A DNA stretch of 64,000 nt from positions 2,356,001 to 2,420,000 of the forward strand of contig NZ_VFMS01000001.1 of assembly GCF_006715165.1 (NCBI RefSeq), in the 5' to 3' direction. Below, one piece after another: positions 24,597-34,102 of this stretch (positions are counted from its first letter, which is position 1; every line of letters begins with the position of its first letter). Below the pieces are notes generated by a model. It ran no database searches and was not told where the DNA came from. It saw nothing but the letters and a program-made list of their open reading frames with translations. This DNA comes from Arthrobacter sp. SLBN-122. Its GTDB lineage: Bacteria > Actinomycetota > Actinomycetes > Actinomycetales > Micrococcaceae. Position numbers and translations under genes: made by a program.

Positions 24597-27161
24597 TCAG
24601 CCTTCCCTGACCACCTCGGACGGGTCCTTGTCCACCCGCCAGCCGCGCCAGCGGGGATGCCGCAACCTCCCGGGCCCGGTCCACTCGCTGTAGGTCACCT
24701 CGCCGACAAGCTCGGGCGACACCCAGTGGGCGTCTGCAGCATCGGGGCGGGGGACTTCATGGAAGGGTGAGGTTTCCCGGCCAAGCCGCTCCAACGTTTG
24801 CCGCAGTTCCGTAAGCTCCCGCATACTGAAGCCGCTGCCGACGCGGCCCACGTACTGCAGCTTGCCGCCGTCGGGAATGCCCACCAGCAGCGACCCCACC
24901 GTGTCCTGCCGCCCGCCCTTTCCTGGCCGCCAGCCGCCCACCACCACTTCCTGGGTCTGCTCCGTCTTGAGCTTGATCCACGTCCGGGTGCGCTGGCCGC
25001 TCACATAGCGGCTGTCCGTCCGCTTGGCCATGATCCCTTCCAGGCCAAGTTCCTGCGCGCTCTCCAGGAGAAGCTTCACGGGTTCGTCCAGCACGACGGA
25101 CAGGTCCACCGGGCAGCCGGACGGGCGGAAGAACTCCTCCAGCCGCCGCCGGCGGGTGCTAAGCGGCAGGCGCCGAAGATCTTCCCCATCGTCGAACAAC
25201 AGGTCGAACAGCATCAGCTGGACCGGGATGGCGGTGCGTGCCTTGGCGACGTCGGCGGCCCGGGTCAGTTTCATCCGGCCCTGCAGCAGGCCAAAGTCCG
25301 GCTTCCCGCCGGGCCCGACGGCGATGATCTCGCCGTCCGCCACGAACGGATGCTCCGGCCAGCAGGCCCGGTCCGTGAACTCCGGATAGGTTCGGGTGAC
25401 GTCGTTGCCGTTGCGGGAAAAGATCCGCACCTTCTCCCGGTCCGCCACCAGGATGGCCCGGACCCCGTCCCATTTGAGCTCGTACTGCCAGCTGCTGCCC
25501 TGCAGGTCGGCGGCGTCCCCGGACGTTGCCATCATCGGTTGATACTCCAGTGGCTCGGCAACGGTGGCGGCGGCGGAGCCGGCCGGCTCCCTAAGGCTGG
25601 CTCCGGGTGCAGCCGCCCCACCGCCGTCGTCCTCTTCCCGCTCTTCCGCTGCCGGTGCCCGCGTCGCGGCGGGAGCTGCCTGCCGCCGTCGTCCCCCTTG
25701 ATGCTCCTGGTCCATCAGGTGGATGAGCCACTGGCCCTCGGCGTCCTTGCCCTGTCCGCGCCCCGTGTGGATGAGCGCGATCTTCCTGCTGCCGCCCAGC
25801 CCCCCGCCGTCGGAGCCGCTCAAGGTGACGATGACTTCCTTGCCGTTGATCCACTTGTGCAGCTCGTAGGTGCCGGTGTCCCAGATGGTCATGACACCCG
25901 CCCCGTACTGGCCCTTGGGAATGGTGCCGTGGAACGTGAGGTAGTCCATGGGGTGGTCCTCGGTCTGGACCGCCAGGTGGTTTTTCGTGCCTGACTCCGG
26001 AATTCCCTTGGGCAGCGCCCACGACACCAGGACGCCCTCGTGTTCCAGCCGGAGGTCGTAGTGCAGCCGGCTGGCGTGGTGCTCCTGGATCACAAAGCTG
26101 TTGCCGCCGGACGCGATGCCTGCGAACGGCTCGGGCGTTGCCTTGGGATCGCGCATCGCGCGGTACTTGCCCAGGCGCGGATCGCCGTCGTGGGGTGCTT
26201 CCCCCTGGCCGTGGCGAGCGTCCTGACCACCCTCCTGAGCGCTCTCCCCGGCGCCCGCCGCAGCACCGGCCGCAGCGTTGACGACGGCGGCGAAAAGGTC
26301 CTTGCCGTCCTGCACCCGCCGCAGGACCTCGTGGTAGTCCAGGTGCTTGAGCCCGGGAAATTCGATTTCCCGCCAGGTCCGCGGTGCGGCCACCAGCGGC
26401 GTGGGCCTTCCCCGCAGTGAGTAGGGGACAATGGTGGTTTTCGCTGCGTTGTTCTGGCTCCAGTCCACCAGCACCTTGCCCTTGCGGAGCGACTTCTTCA
26501 TGTCGCTGACGGCGAGGTCCGGGTGGTCGGCCTCCAGCGCCCTAGCCAGTTCCCGGGCGAAGGCCGAGATCTGCTCCGAGGTCTGCGTACCATCCAGTGC
26601 CGCGTAAAGGTGGATGCCCTTGCTGCCGCTGGTCACCGGCACCGGGTCCAGGCCCACATCCTCCAGGATGGACCGCGCCAGGAGGGCCACTTCGCGGCAT
26701 TCCGGCAGGCCGGCCCCCTCACCGGGGTCCAGGTCCAGCACCAGCCGGTCCGGATTCAGTTGGTTCCCGTGCGAATCCACCCGCCACTGCGGCACATGGA
26801 TTTCGAGCGAGTTGATCTGGCCGAACCAGGTCAGCGTGGCGGCGTCATTGACCATGGGGTAGTGGATGGTCCGGTCCTTGTGCGTGATGGCCGCCCGCGG
26901 CAGCCAGCCCGGGGCTGAGTCCTCCAGGTCCTTCTGGAAGAACACCTCACCCGGCTTGTCCGCCGTCCCCACCCCGTTGACCCACCGCTTGCGGGTGGCC
27001 GGACGGTTGGCCGCCGCCGGAATCAGGACGTGGGCCACCGCAGCGTAGTAGGCCAGCACGTCCGCCTTGGTGGTGGCGGTCTCCGGATAGATGATTTTGT
27101 CCAGGTTGGTCAGGGTCAATTCGCGTCCCGCAACCCGGACACGTTCCCTACTGGCGGCCAT
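24597..27161 (-). CDS. ligD: Multifunctional end-joining DNA ligase D (polymerase-phosphoesterase-ligase)
   Basis: An 854-residue LigD with three domains in the order found in mycobacteria: primase-polymerase (about 1-300; LDLDPGEG holds the metal-binding aspartates), 3'-phosphoesterase (about 345-500; HHASRLHYDLRLEHEG), and ATP-dependent ligase (about 545-850). The adenylated lysine is Lys563 in YELKWDGVRA; GLEGIMAKR and KLKTEQTQEVVVGGW are later ligase motifs. A low-complexity Ala/Arg/Glu linker joins the last two domains. With Ku it repairs double-strand breaks by nonhomologous end joining. Its start is only 40 bp from that of the divergent ku gene. Confidence 0.96.
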   Translation of the reverse strand: MAASRERVRVAGRELTLTNLDKIIYPETATTKADVLAYYAAVAHVLIPAAANRPATRKRWVNGVGTADKPGEVFFQKDLEDSAPGWLPRAAITHKDRTIHYPMVNDAATLTWFGQINSLEIHVPQWRVDSHGNQLNPDRLVLDLDPGEGAGLPECREVALLARSILEDVGLDPVPVTSGSKGIHLYAALDGTQTSEQISAFARELARALEADHPDLAVSDMKKSLRKGKVLVDWSQNNAAKTTIVPYSLRGRPTPLVAAPRTWREIEFPGLKHLDYHEVLRRVQDGKDLFAAVVNAAAGAAAGAGESAQEGGQDARHGQGEAPHDGDPRLGKYRAMRDPKATPEPFAGIASGGNSFVIQEHHASRLHYDLRLEHEGVLVSWALPKGIPESGTKNHLAVQTEDHPMDYLTFHGTIPKGQYGAGVMTIWDTGTYELHKWINGKEVIVTLSGSDGGGLGGSRKIALIHTGRGQGKDAEGQWLIHLMDQEHQGGRRRQAAPAATRAPAAEEREEDDGGGAAAPGASLREPAGSAAATVAEPLEYQPMMATSGDAADLQGSSWQYELKWDGVRAILVADREKVRIFSRNGNDVTRTYPEFTDRACWPEHPFVADGEIIAVGPGGKPDFGLLQGRMKLTRAADVAKARTAIPVQLMLFDLLFDDGEDLRRLPLSTRRRRLEEFFRPSGCPVDLSVVLDEPVKLLLESAQELGLEGIMAKRTDSRYVSGQRTRTWIKLKTEQTQEVVVGGWRPGKGGRQDTVGSLLVGIPDGGKLQYVGRVGSGFSMRELTELRQTLERLGRETSPFHEVPRPDAADAHWVSPELVGEVTYSEWTGPGRLRHPRWRGWRVDKDPSEVVREG

Positions 27162-27201
27162 GGGGCTTCACCTCCGGCCCGCTCTGATGTTGACTGTATG
27201 A

Positions 27202-28320
27202 ATGAGAGCCATCTGGAAAGGTGCCATCGCGTTCGGGCTGGTCAACGTGCCAGTGAAGGTCTACAGCGCCACTGAAGATCATGACATCAGTCTGCACCAG
27301 GTTCACAATGCCGACGGCGGCAGGATCCGTTACCAGCGCCGTTGCGAGGTGTGCGGCGAGGTGGTGGACTACTCGGACATCGAGAAGGCGTTCGAGGAGG
27401 ACGGCCGCACGGTGGTCCTGTCCAAGGACGAGCTCAAGTCCATTCCCGCGGAGAACAGCCACGAAATCGAAGTGGTGCAGTTCGTCCCGTCGGAGCAGCT
27501 TGAACCCATGATGTTCGAGAAGAGCTATTACCTGGAACCGGACTCCAAGTCGCCCAAGGCCTACGTGCTGCTTAGGCGGGCGCTCGAGGACACGGACCGG
27601 GTGGCCATCGTCCAGTTCGCACTGCGGGAGAAGACCCGGTTGGGGGCGCTGCGGATCAAGGACGACGTGCTGGTGCTGCAGTCCCTCCTTTGGCCCGATG
27701 AGGTGCGGGAGGCGAACTTCCCGTCCCTGGAAGCGTCCATCAAGATTTCTTCCCAGGAGCGGGACATGTCAGCGGCCCTGGTGGAATCCATGGCTGCCGA
27801 CTTCGACCCCACCTCCTTCACCGACGAGTACCAGGTGCAGCTCCGCCAGCTCATCGACGCCAAGCTCGAGCAGGGCGAATCGCTGGACACGGAGGAAACC
27901 TTCGGCGTCGAAGCCGGCGAAGGCGGGAAGGGCGAGGTCATCGACCTCATGGAGGCCCTCAAACGGAGCCTGGACAGGAAGCGCGGCGGCGGGGAGGCCG
28001 CCTCCAGCGGGAATTCCGACGACGAAGCGGACACCGGGGACGAGGAAGCGGAGGCGGCCAAACCTGCGCGAAAGTCTTCCGCTACCAAGGCATCGGGCAC
28101 CAAGACTGCCGCATCAAAATCGACGGCTTCCAAGACAACAACCTCAAAAGTAACGGCGTCCAAGTCGGCCGCAGCCAAATCAACGGCCGCCAAATCAACT
28201 GCTTCCAAAGCGGCGGACACCAAGTCCGCTGGAACAAAGTCCACGGCAGCCAAGTCCACGGGTACCAAGACGGCAGAAAAGCCTGCTGCCAAGACCACCA
28301 GGGCCCGCAAGCCCGCCTGA
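27202..28320 (+). CDS. ku: Non-homologous end-joining protein Ku
   Basis: A 372-residue Ku. The ring-forming core spans about residues 1-255 (MRAIWKGAIAFGLVNVPVK, RYQRRCEVCGEVVDY, KSYYLEPDSK). From about residue 265 a long tail of repeated S/T-K-A units (ATKASGTKTAASKSTASK and similar) carries a lysine about every four residues, ending in RARKPA. Extended lysine tails in actinobacterial Ku add DNA binding and let Ku move inward or bridge DNA. Ku loads on broken ends and recruits LigD. The divergent 40-bp gap leaves room only for short or absent mRNA leaders. Confidence 0.96.
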   Translation: MRAIWKGAIAFGLVNVPVKVYSATEDHDISLHQVHNADGGRIRYQRRCEVCGEVVDYSDIEKAFEEDGRTVVLSKDELKSIPAENSHEIEVVQFVPSEQLEPMMFEKSYYLEPDSKSPKAYVLLRRALEDTDRVAIVQFALREKTRLGALRIKDDVLVLQSLLWPDEVREANFPSLEASIKISSQERDMSAALVESMAADFDPTSFTDEYQVQLRQLIDAKLEQGESLDTEETFGVEAGEGGKGEVIDLMEALKRSLDRKRGGGEAASSGNSDDEADTGDEEAEAAKPARKSSATKASGTKTAASKSTASKTTTSKVTASKSAAAKSTAAKSTASKAADTKSAGTKSTAAKSTGTKTAEKPAAKTTRARKPA

Positions 28321-28451
28321 CCCTGGTGTTTCACGGCGTCGGTGCCTTTACACCGGCCGGTATCGCGTCCACAATGAGTCGCATCGCAGCCTCCGCTGTG
28401 CCAAACAGTGTGCTGCCGCTCATTTGAACGGACACGTAGAGGGGCACGGAC

Positions 28452-29294
28452 ATGGACAACCAGACCGACTTAGTGGACGCTGACCGGGAGCTCAAGAAGA
28501 AGCACCGGGCCATGTGGGCGTCAGGGGATTACCCGGCCCTCGCCGACGAGATGCTCCTGGAACTGGGCGCCGTCCTGGTCGAAGCCTGCGGCATCAGGTC
28601 CCGTCAGCGTGTACTGGACGTCGCGGCCGGAACCGGCAACGCCGCCATCCCGGCAGCAATGATGGGCGCCAAGGTGGTGGCCAGTGACCTCACCCCCGAG
28701 CTGTTCGAGGCAGGGCGCCGGGAGGCCGCAAACCGCGGCGTCAGCCTGGAGTGGCAGGAAGGGGACGCCGAGGCCCTGCCATTCGGCGATGCGGAGTTCG
28801 ACGTCGTGATGTCCTGCATTGGTGTCATGTTCGCACCGCACCACCAGGCGGCCGCCGACGAACTGCTCCGGGTGTCCAAGCCGGGCGGTTCCGTAGGGCT
28901 GCTGTGCTGGACGCCGGAAGGATTCATCGGCCGGATGTTTGCAGTCCTGAAGCCGTTCGCTCCACCGCCCCCGCCGGGCGCGCAGCCGGCGCCTCTGTGG
29001 GGGAGTGAGGAGCATATCCGCGAACTTTTGGGTGACAGGGTCACAGGGATCCATACCCGGAAGCAGAACCTGGCCGTCAGGAGCTTCCACCAGCCTGCGG
29101 ACTTCGTCAGGTACTTCAAGTCCCACTACGGCCCCATCATCTCCGTCTACAAATCACTCGGCGAGGACCAGGACAAGGTCAAGGCACTGGACCAGGCCCT
29201 TACGGAACTGGCTGATTCCTTCGGCGACGCCCACGGCGATGTCCCCTTCCAAATGGAATGGGAGTACCTGATTTTTACGGCCAAGAAGGCTTGA
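28452..29294 (+). CDS. Class I SAM-dependent methyltransferase
   Basis: A 280-residue methyltransferase. RVLDVAAGTGNAA is the SAM-binding motif I, VVASDLTPELFE motif II, WQEGDAEALPFGDAEFDVVMSCIGVMFAPH the UbiE/Methyltransf_11-type core and LLRVSKPGGSVGLLCWTP motif III. Its substrate is unknown. AGAGGGG precedes the ATG. Followed after only 3 bp by an SRPBCC gene, so the two are a transcription and translation unit. The 131-bp gap upstream after ku holds nothing else recognised. Confidence 0.85.
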   Translation: MDNQTDLVDADRELKKKHRAMWASGDYPALADEMLLELGAVLVEACGIRSRQRVLDVAAGTGNAAIPAAMMGAKVVASDLTPELFEAGRREAANRGVSLEWQEGDAEALPFGDAEFDVVMSCIGVMFAPHHQAAADELLRVSKPGGSVGLLCWTPEGFIGRMFAVLKPFAPPPPPGAQPAPLWGSEEHIRELLGDRVTGIHTRKQNLAVRSFHQPADFVRYFKSHYGPIISVYKSLGEDQDKVKALDQALTELADSFGDAHGDVPFQMEWEYLIFTAKKA

Positions 29295-29297
29295 GCG

Positions 29298-29729
29298 ATG
29301 GCGGAAGACCACGTGGCAACATCCGCCACCACCATCAACGCAGGTCCCGGACGCGTGTGGAAGGTGATTACGGACCCGGCTGCCGTCAGGGAGTTCATGT
29401 TCGGGGCCACGCTGGAGACAGACTGGAACGTTGGAAGCCCCATCACCTGGCAGGGCGAGTGGGAGGGAAAGGCCTACCAGGACAAGGGCGAAATCCTGGC
29501 GGTGGAGCCGGGACGGAAACTGGTGCACACCCACTTCAGCCCGCTGTCCGGCCAGGAGGACAAACCGGAGAACTACCACACGCTCGAATGGACCCTTGAG
29601 GCTCAGGGCGGCGCCACCCGGCTGACCTTGGCCCAGGACAACAACCCCAGCGAAGAAGCCGCCGCGCATTCGAAAGCCATGTGGGACAAGCTCCTGGCCG
29701 GCGTCAAAGCACTCGCCGAGAGCGGTTGA
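29298..29729 (+). CDS. SRPBCC/AHSA1-family protein
   Basis: A 143-residue START-like fold: ATTINAGPGRVWKVITDPA, then DWNVGSPITWQGEWEGKAYQDKGEIL, HTLEWTLEAQGGATRLTLAQDN and a C-terminal helix MWDKLLAGVKALAESG. Such proteins bind hydrophobic ligands in a central cavity or act as stress-linked chaperone cofactors. It starts 3 bp after the methyltransferase stop and ends before a strong terminator. Ligand unknown. Confidence 0.85.
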   Translation: MAEDHVATSATTINAGPGRVWKVITDPAAVREFMFGATLETDWNVGSPITWQGEWEGKAYQDKGEILAVEPGRKLVHTHFSPLSGQEDKPENYHTLEWTLEAQGGATRLTLAQDNNPSEEAAAHSKAMWDKLLAGVKALAESG

Positions 29730-29762
29730 ACTCCGCCAGCCCGCCCAACGCTTAAATGCCAA

Positions 29763-29812
29763 GCGGCCGCCGTCGGGCTTCCTCCTAATGGTGAAAGCCC
29801 GACGGCGGCCGC
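29763..29812. terminator. Strong terminator hairpin between convergent genes
   Basis: A perfect 18-bp stem (29763-29780 with 29795-29812) around a 14-nt loop, 33 bp after the SRPBCC gene and 33 bp after the HPr gene on the other strand. Confidence 0.85.
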
Positions 29813-29844
29813 CTGCGTTGTGCTGCCGTCAGACAGCGTGGCTG

Positions 29845-30123
29845 CTACTCGGCGTCGTGGTCCGTTTCCAGGATCTGCACCAGGTGGTTGAGCGCATCGT
29901 CTGCGCCGGCACCTTCGGCGCGGAGCACCACAACGTCGCCGTGTGAAGCGCCCAGGCTCATGAGGGACAGGATGCTGGCGGCGTCCATGGCCTCGTCGGC
30001 CGGTTCGCCTTCACGGGCGATGGTGATGTCCAGGTCGTACTCGCCGGCTGCCTCCGCGAAGATGGCGGCGGGGCGGGCGTGCAGGCCCACGCGGCTGGCG
30101 ACGGTTGCGGTGCGTTCTGGCAT
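29845..30123 (-). CDS. ptsH: HPr family phosphocarrier protein
   Basis: A 92-residue HPr. His15 in SRVGLHARPA is the residue phosphorylated by enzyme I and passed to EIIA domains; the DAASILSLMSLGA helix carries the serine (about Ser50) at the regulatory-site position. AAAGGAG precedes the ATG. It lies 66 bp downstream of the fructose EIIABC gene and on the same strand, so it is the phosphocarrier of this PTS cluster. Enzyme I is not in the window. Confidence 0.93.
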   Translation of the reverse strand: MPERTATVASRVGLHARPAAIFAEAAGEYDLDITIAREGEPADEAMDAASILSLMSLGASHGDVVVLRAEGAGADDALNHLVQILETDHDAE

Positions 30124-30189
30124 TGTTGCTCCTTTGTCTTTCGGCCCGCTGACGGTTCAGCGGCCGGTGAGGTTTGTGGCTATGCCGGC

Positions 30190-32271
30190 TCAGACGGTTA
30201 CGGGAACCGGTTCAACCGTATCAACGGTCTTCTTGGCTGCCCAGCGCTTCAGGGCCACCACTGCCACCGCGCTGACCACGGTGCCGGCGATGATCGAGAT
30301 CACGAACATCAACAGGTTGCCAATGGCGAAGAAGACGAAGATCCCGCCGTGCGGTGCCTGGGACGTCACGTTGAAGGCCATGGTGAGTGCGCCGGTGAGT
30401 GCGCCGCCCAGCATGCTCGCGGGGATGACGCGCAGGGGATCGGCCGCGGCGAACGGGATGGCGCCTTCGGAGATGAAGGAGGCACCCAGCAGCCACGCAG
30501 CCTTGCCGTTCTCACGTTCAGCCAGGCTGAAGAGCTTCTTGTCCAGGACCGTGGCCAGTGCCATGGCCAGCGGCGGGACCATGCCCGCGGCCATCACGGT
30601 GGCCATGATCTGCCATGGTGCCTGGTTGGCTGCGCTGCCTGCGCTCAGGCCGGCCACGGCGAAGGCGTAGGCCACCTTGTTGACGGGACCACCGAGGTCG
30701 AAGCACATCATCAGGCCAAGGATGATTCCCAGGACGACGGCGGAAGCGCCGGTCATGCCGGACAGCCAGTTGTTGAGCGCCGTGGTGAGTCCGGCGATGG
30801 GGCCGCCGAGCACCAGGAACATCAAACCGGAGGCAACGATCGAAGCGAGCAGCGGAATGATCACCACGGGCATCAGGCCGCGGAGCCAGCGGGGCACCTG
30901 CCAGGTTCCGATCAGGTGCGCAACGTAGCCGGCGAGGAGGCCGCCTACGATGCCGCCGAGGAAGCCGGCACCCATGAATCCGGAAACTGCGCCGGCAACG
31001 AAGCCCGGTGCAATGCCGGGGCGGTCAGCGATCGCGTAGGCGATGTAGCCGGCCAACGCAGGAACCAGGAATCCCATGGACAGCGCGCCGATTTTGAACA
31101 GGACGGCGCCGAGGTAAATGGCGAGGCCGCCCTCGGGAAGGTTGCCAAAGTTGTTCGCCAACACCACCTTGTCTGCCACGGTGGTGATGTTGTAGCCGCC
31201 CAGGAGGAAGCCCAGCGCAATCAGCAGGCCGCCGCCGGCAACGAACGGGATCATGTAGCTGACACCGGTGAGCAGCGCCTTCTTGAGCTTCTGGCCGATG
31301 TGCTCGCCCTTTTCTTCTGCCTCGTGCTCGGCCTGCTCTTCGGCACCGAAGTGAGCCACGCGGTGGGCGTTGGGGTTGTCAGCCGCGGCAAGTGCTTCCT
31401 GGACCATCTTTGCCGGCTCGTCGATGCCGCGCTTGACCGGAGCGTTGATGACGGGCTTGCCTGCGAAGCGTTCCTTGCCGCGCACGTCCACGTCCACAGC
31501 GAAGATCACTGCGTCCGCTGCTGCGATAACCGCCGGGTCCAGTGGTTTGGCACCGGAGGAACCCTGGGTTTCCACCTGAAGGTCAACACCCATTTCCTTG
31601 GCCGCAGCCACCAGCGAATCCGCGGCCATGTAGGTGTGGGCAATGCCGGTGGGGCACGCAGTAACGGCTACCAGGCGCTTGGGCCCGCGGCCCGCGCTTG
31701 AACCGGTCGAGGCCTCCCCGGCGACAGGGGCAGCGGATGAACCCGCTGCGCCTGCCGCGCCAACGCTGGCGCCAACCGGGACTGCGTCAGCCGGAGCGGC
31801 TGCGGCATGCGCGGCCGGCTTGTCCGCCAGGGCACCGTCGACGAGAGCCACAATTTCGGCCTCCGAGGAGGCGTTGCGGAGGGCCGCGGTGAAGTCCTTC
31901 TTGATGAGGGAGCGGGCCAGCTTGGAGAGCAGCTTCAGGTGCTCCTGGTCCGCCCCGTCCGGAGCGGCGATGAAGAACACCAGGTCGGCGGGACCGTCCT
32001 TGGCGCCGAAGTCCACCTTCGGGTTCAGCCGGGCCATGGCCAGGGTGGGTACGGTGACTGCGGCAGAGCGGCAGTGCGGGATGGCGATGCCGCCGGGAAT
32101 CCCGGTGGCGGTCTTCTGCTCGCGGGCGAAGGCATCGGCGAAGAGGCCTTCAACTTCTGACGCGCGTCCGGTGGCAGCTACCTTGCTTGCCAGATGCCGG
32201 ATCACCGCTTCGGGGGCATTGCCCAGGTTCTGGTCGAGCTCGACCAGTTCCGTGGTGATGAGCTGGGTCAC
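30190..32271 (-). CDS. fruA: PTS fructose transporter, fused EIIA-EIIB-EIIC
   Basis: A 693-residue fused permease. EIIA (about 1-145) has the phosphorylated His66 in GGIAIPHCRS; EIIB (about 197-300) has Cys206 in VTACPTGIAHTYMAA; EIIC (about 335-685) has around eight to ten membrane helices with MIPFVAGGGLLIALGFLLGG and GFMGAGFLGGIVGGLLAGY. The EIIA-EIIB linker is an Ala/Gly/Ser/Pro-rich flexible stretch. It imports fructose as fructose 1-phosphate. GTG at 32271 is chosen: AAGGA precedes it, and it lies 2 bp after the 1-phosphofructokinase stop. Confidence 0.93.
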   Translation of the reverse strand: MTQLITTELVELDQNLGNAPEAVIRHLASKVAATGRASEVEGLFADAFAREQKTATGIPGGIAIPHCRSAAVTVPTLAMARLNPKVDFGAKDGPADLVFFIAAPDGADQEHLKLLSKLARSLIKKDFTAALRNASSEAEIVALVDGALADKPAAHAAAAPADAVPVGASVGAAGAAGSSAAPVAGEASTGSSAGRGPKRLVAVTACPTGIAHTYMAADSLVAAAKEMGVDLQVETQGSSGAKPLDPAVIAAADAVIFAVDVDVRGKERFAGKPVINAPVKRGIDEPAKMVQEALAAADNPNAHRVAHFGAEEQAEHEAEEKGEHIGQKLKKALLTGVSYMIPFVAGGGLLIALGFLLGGYNITTVADKVVLANNFGNLPEGGLAIYLGAVLFKIGALSMGFLVPALAGYIAYAIADRPGIAPGFVAGAVSGFMGAGFLGGIVGGLLAGYVAHLIGTWQVPRWLRGLMPVVIIPLLASIVASGLMFLVLGGPIAGLTTALNNWLSGMTGASAVVLGIILGLMMCFDLGGPVNKVAYAFAVAGLSAGSAANQAPWQIMATVMAAGMVPPLAMALATVLDKKLFSLAERENGKAAWLLGASFISEGAIPFAAADPLRVIPASMLGGALTGALTMAFNVTSQAPHGGIFVFFAIGNLLMFVISIIAGTVVSAVAVVALKRWAAKKTVDTVEPVPVTV

Positions 32272-32273
32272 TG

Positions 32274-33299
32274 TCAATCCTTTCGAAGGGCCGTGATGGT
32301 TACGGCGTCCGGGGTTGTTTGGTTTACTGCCGGAACCGTGGAACCCGGCAGGGAGGCAGCGGCGGCACCGTGGGCCACCGCCTGGCGAAGGCAGTCGGCC
32401 GGGGCGGCGCCCCGGCCGTGGGCAAGCAGGTAGCCGGCAAGTGCGGAGTCGCCCGCGCCGACCGTGCTGACCGCGGCGACCGGCGGGTGCGTGGCCAGCC
32501 ACGCGCCGTCGGCCGTTACAAGGACAGCTCCCTTGGAACCGAGAGTTGCCAGCACAGCACCCACACCGGAACGTACGACGGCTGCTGCGGCGGCTGCGGC
32601 AGCAGCCGGGTCCGCTTCCAGTTCGTCACCGGAGGCCGGGGTGAAACCGGCGGCTGCGGCCAGCTCCGCCAGTTCCTCGGCATTGGGCTTGAGCAGGTCC
32701 GGTTTCCCGGAACCTGTGGTTGTTCCGCCGCCGGCGCCTGTTCCGTCGTCGGGGGTTCCGGCGTCAGTCAGTGCGGCGGCGAGGGGCGCCCCGGAGGAGT
32801 CGACGGCGATCAGCGGCGCAGTTCCGTTGCCCGCCTCCCGGATCCGCCGGGCCACCGTGGCGTAGAAGTTGTCCGGGAATCCAGGCGGCAGGGAGCCGGC
32901 AAGGACCACCCAGCCGGCACCGCGTGAGCTTTCCAGCAGCAGCTTGATAAGCGCTTCCTGCTGGTCGGCGGCCAGGACGGGGCCGGGTTCGTTGATCTTG
33001 GTGGTGACGCCGCCGGGCTCGGTGAGTGCCACGTTGGTGCGCAGCGGCTCATCGATGGGAAGCGACACGAAGGGAACTGCGCTTTCACGCAGGCCGGCAA
33101 GGACGGGATCGCTGTCCGCCCCGGGAAGGACGGCGAGCGACTCCAGGCCGGACGCCACCAGGGCGCGGGAGACGTTGACGCCCTTGCCGCCGGATTCCTG
33201 GCGGACAGAGACGGCGCGCTGCACCTCACCGCGCTGCAGTGGGCCGGGGAGGGCCACGGTGCGGTCAAGGCTGGGGTTGGCCGTGAACGTGATGATCAT
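32274..33299 (-). CDS. fruK: 1-phosphofructokinase
   Basis: A 341-residue PfkB-family kinase that makes fructose 1,6-bisphosphate from fructose 1-phosphate. MIITFTANPSLDRTV, RQESGGKGVNVSRALVASG and the C-terminal STVGAGDSALAGYL (catalytic aspartate) are diagnostic. A Gly/Thr-rich insert (about residues 185-205) makes it about 25 residues longer than usual. Its ATG overlaps the DeoR gene stop (ATGA), and only 2 bp separate it from fruA, so regulator, kinase and permease form one translationally coupled unit. Confidence 0.93.
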   Translation of the reverse strand: MIITFTANPSLDRTVALPGPLQRGEVQRAVSVRQESGGKGVNVSRALVASGLESLAVLPGADSDPVLAGLRESAVPFVSLPIDEPLRTNVALTEPGGVTTKINEPGPVLAADQQEALIKLLLESSRGAGWVVLAGSLPPGFPDNFYATVARRIREAGNGTAPLIAVDSSGAPLAAALTDAGTPDDGTGAGGGTTTGSGKPDLLKPNAEELAELAAAAGFTPASGDELEADPAAAAAAAAAVVRSGVGAVLATLGSKGAVLVTADGAWLATHPPVAAVSTVGAGDSALAGYLLAHGRGAAPADCLRQAVAHGAAAASLPGSTVPAVNQTTPDAVTITALRKD

Positions 33300-34102
33300 G
33301 CGACCACCACGTCTACGCCGGCATCTTCCAGGGCGGCTGCTAGTTCAGGTCCGGGTTCACTGTCTGTGATCAAGGTGTCCAGATCTTTCAGGGAGGCGAA
33401 CTGGACCAGGGTTTCCGTGTCCAGCTTGGAGGAGTCGGCCAGCACCACAATGCGGCGTGCCGACTGGACGAAGGCTGCCTTGACGGCGGCTTCTTCAGGA
33501 TCGGGAGTGCTGACACCAAATGTGGCGTGGATGCCATTGGTGCCAATGAACGCTATGTCCGGGCGGATGCGGCCGGCGGCGCTCACGGTCGCCTGCCCCA
33601 CTGCCACCTGGGTGATGCCGCGGACCCGGCCGCCAAGGATCTGCAGGGCAACGCCGGGAACATTCGAGAGCTTGCTGGCGATGGGTACCGCGTGGGTGAT
33701 GACCACCAGTTCGTGGTGGGGCCCGTTCCCGTCGGAGGGTTCGACGGCGGTGCGCCGCGCCAGCATGTCAGCCAGCACTTCGGTGGTGGTGCCGCCGTCC
33801 ATGAGGACACTGGCCGGCGAGTTCCGGGGGATCAGGGCGAGGGCAGCTTCAGCGATCCGGATCTTTTGGTCAGGCCGCTGGATGGCCCGTTCAGTGATGC
33901 TTTCCTCGGTGGTGCTGAAGCGATCCGCCGCCACCGCGCCGCCGTGGACGCGGCGGACGGTGCCCGCGTTTTCCAGGGCGGCAAGGTCCCTGCGGACTGT
34001 TTCAGTGGTGATGCTGAAGCGCTCAGCAAGCAGGGTCACGCTGACCCTGCCACTGCCGGCTACAAGCTCGGCAATCTTGTGCTGGCGCTCTTCGGCGAAC
34101 AC
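33296..34102 (-). CDS. fruR: DeoR-family transcriptional regulator of the fructose operon
   Basis: A 268-residue DeoR regulator. Residues 5-55 are the helix-turn-helix (ERQHKIAELVAGSGRVSV, LLAERFSITTETVRRDLAAL, VRRVHGGAV); the rest is the sugar-phosphate-sensing domain with LMDGGTTTEVLADML and FIGTNGIHATFGVSTPDPEEAAVKAAF. It starts with GTG at 34102 behind GGAGGG. First gene of the fruR-fruK-fruA operon; it likely represses the operon and is relieved by fructose 1-phosphate. The gene name follows from context. Confidence 0.88.
   Translation of the reverse strand: MFAEERQHKIAELVAGSGRVSVTLLAERFSITTETVRRDLAALENAGTVRRVHGGAVAADRFSTTEESITERAIQRPDQKIRIAEAALALIPRNSPASVLMDGGTTTEVLADMLARRTAVEPSDGNGPHHELVVITHAVPIASKLSNVPGVALQILGGRVRGITQVAVGQATVSAAGRIRPDIAFIGTNGIHATFGVSTPDPEEAAVKAAFVQSARRIVVLADSSKLDTETLVQFASLKDLDTLITDSEPGPELAAALEDAGVDVVVA

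Noticed and set aside
27202-28320. The Ku tail as a frameshift or an assembly artefact
   Set aside because: The S/T-K-A repeats stay in frame to a normal stop and resemble lysine tails known from actinobacterial Ku.
30079-31701. A 540-codon plus-strand frame opposite the fructose EIIABC gene
   Set aside because: Histidine/glutamine/glycine-rich composition typical of antisense to an alanine/glycine-rich gene; no start signal or domain.
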